Shown: positions 23,242 through 23,482 of the stretch, piece after piece
Numbering within the stretch: position 1 is the first letter of the stretch
Layout of the letters: every line of letters begins with the position of its first letter
Assembly (NCBI GenBank): GCA_002499445.1
Contig: DALS01000009.1
Coordinates: 1 to 23,482, forward strand
Direction of reading: 5' to 3'
Length of the DNA: 23,482 bases
DNA from: Methanosarcina sp. UBA293
Lineage (GTDB): Archaea > Halobacteriota > Methanosarcinia > Methanosarcinales > Methanosarcinaceae
Position numbers and translations under genes: made by a program
Notes under the pieces: generated by a model
Databases searched by the model: none
What the model was told of the DNA's origin: nothing
What the model saw: only the letters and a program-made list of their open reading frames with translations

Positions 23242-23475
23242 TCATTTAGAGAAAAACTTTTTCTTTAAGAGGGCCAGTATGATGCCTCCACATACTGTAA
23301 TTATGATCTCATTAAGGAATTTCCCTAGATTGCCTAATAACTTCTCCCATAGCGAGTCTGTAGGAGTAGGGATTGTTTTTCCATTAGGAGGTTGAACTGG
23401 TATTGTTAAAGAAGGCGATGTACTGGGTCTAAAATTATTATTAACTTTGTATCTCGCTATTAGGTGCTCCCTCAT
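23242..23475 (-). CDS. Small hypothetical protein with one C-terminal membrane helix
   Basis: 77 residues. The first half is polar and rich in Pro, Ser and Thr (RPSTSPSLTIPVQPPNGKTI, then PTPTDS). An amphipathic stretch (LWEKLLGNLGKFLNE) leads to the hydrophobic helix IIITVCGGIILALL and a basic end KKKFFSK. An in-frame TAA lies two codons before the ATG at 23473-23475, so it starts within the window. The topology resembles a tail-anchored or single-span protein. No family is recognised. The only support is an intact frame and a coherent membrane helix with a positively charged end. The upstream ribosome site would lie at the window edge. Confidence 0.5.
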   Translation of the reverse strand: MREHLIARYKVNNNFRPSTSPSLTIPVQPPNGKTIPTPTDSLWEKLLGNLGKFLNEIIITVCGGIILALLKKKFFSK

Positions 23476-23482
23476 TAATTAG

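Overview
The window looks like chromosome from a methanogenic archaeon of the genus Methanosarcina. Three things point there: an archaeal coenzyme A gene set (pantoate kinase, phosphopantothenate synthetase, fused CoaBC), cell-surface proteins with PGF-pre-PGF and PGF-CTERM-like tails, and a TnpB right end of a kind I associate with that genus. I recognised these by eye; no database search was possible. I saw no rRNA, tRNA or CRISPR array.

Layout. (1) 1-973: the 3' end of an IS200/IS605-type element, with a tnpB cut by the window edge and frameshifted in a run of eight A, then a right-end hairpin and a possible omega RNA. (2) 1057-5071, minus strand: coaBC, pantoate kinase, phosphopantothenate synthetase and an HD-domain hydrolase. 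The first three give an almost complete route from pantoate to 4'-phosphopantetheine. (3) 5541-9402, plus strand: a Vms1/VLRF1-like protein with a GxxQ motif, a YoaK/DUF1275 membrane protein whose apparent N-terminus is cut by an in-frame TAG, an RlmE-type rRNA methyltransferase with a TRAM domain, and a PHP-domain phosphoesterase. (4) 9429-17285, minus strand: a type I restriction-modification locus in the order hsdM, hsdS, hsdR, then a YgjP-like zinc peptidase whose start overlaps the hsdR stop. Two related inverted-repeat elements lie upstream of hsdM and between hsdS and hsdR. (5) 17992-22952: three exported surface proteins, namely a four-PKD protein, a seven-blade TolB-like propeller and a seven-blade YVTN propeller. 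(6) 22953-23482: AT-rich sequence with a possible broken or TAG-containing small ORF and a 77-residue one-helix membrane protein.

How the parts may work together. The coenzyme A genes form one pathway block. The restriction block is tightly coupled (ATGA overlap between hsdM and hsdS, TGATG overlap between hsdR and the peptidase gene), so the peptidase may serve that system. The surface proteins probably belong to the cell envelope. UAG can encode pyrrolysine in Methanosarcina, so the in-frame or terminal TAG codons at 6962, 20189 and 23105 deserve attention. No single feature is clearly a new defence system. The best leads are the TAG-interrupted YoaK gene, the repeat pair bracketing hsdMS, the coupled peptidase, the VLRF1-like protein, and the TnpB right end with its possible guide RNA.
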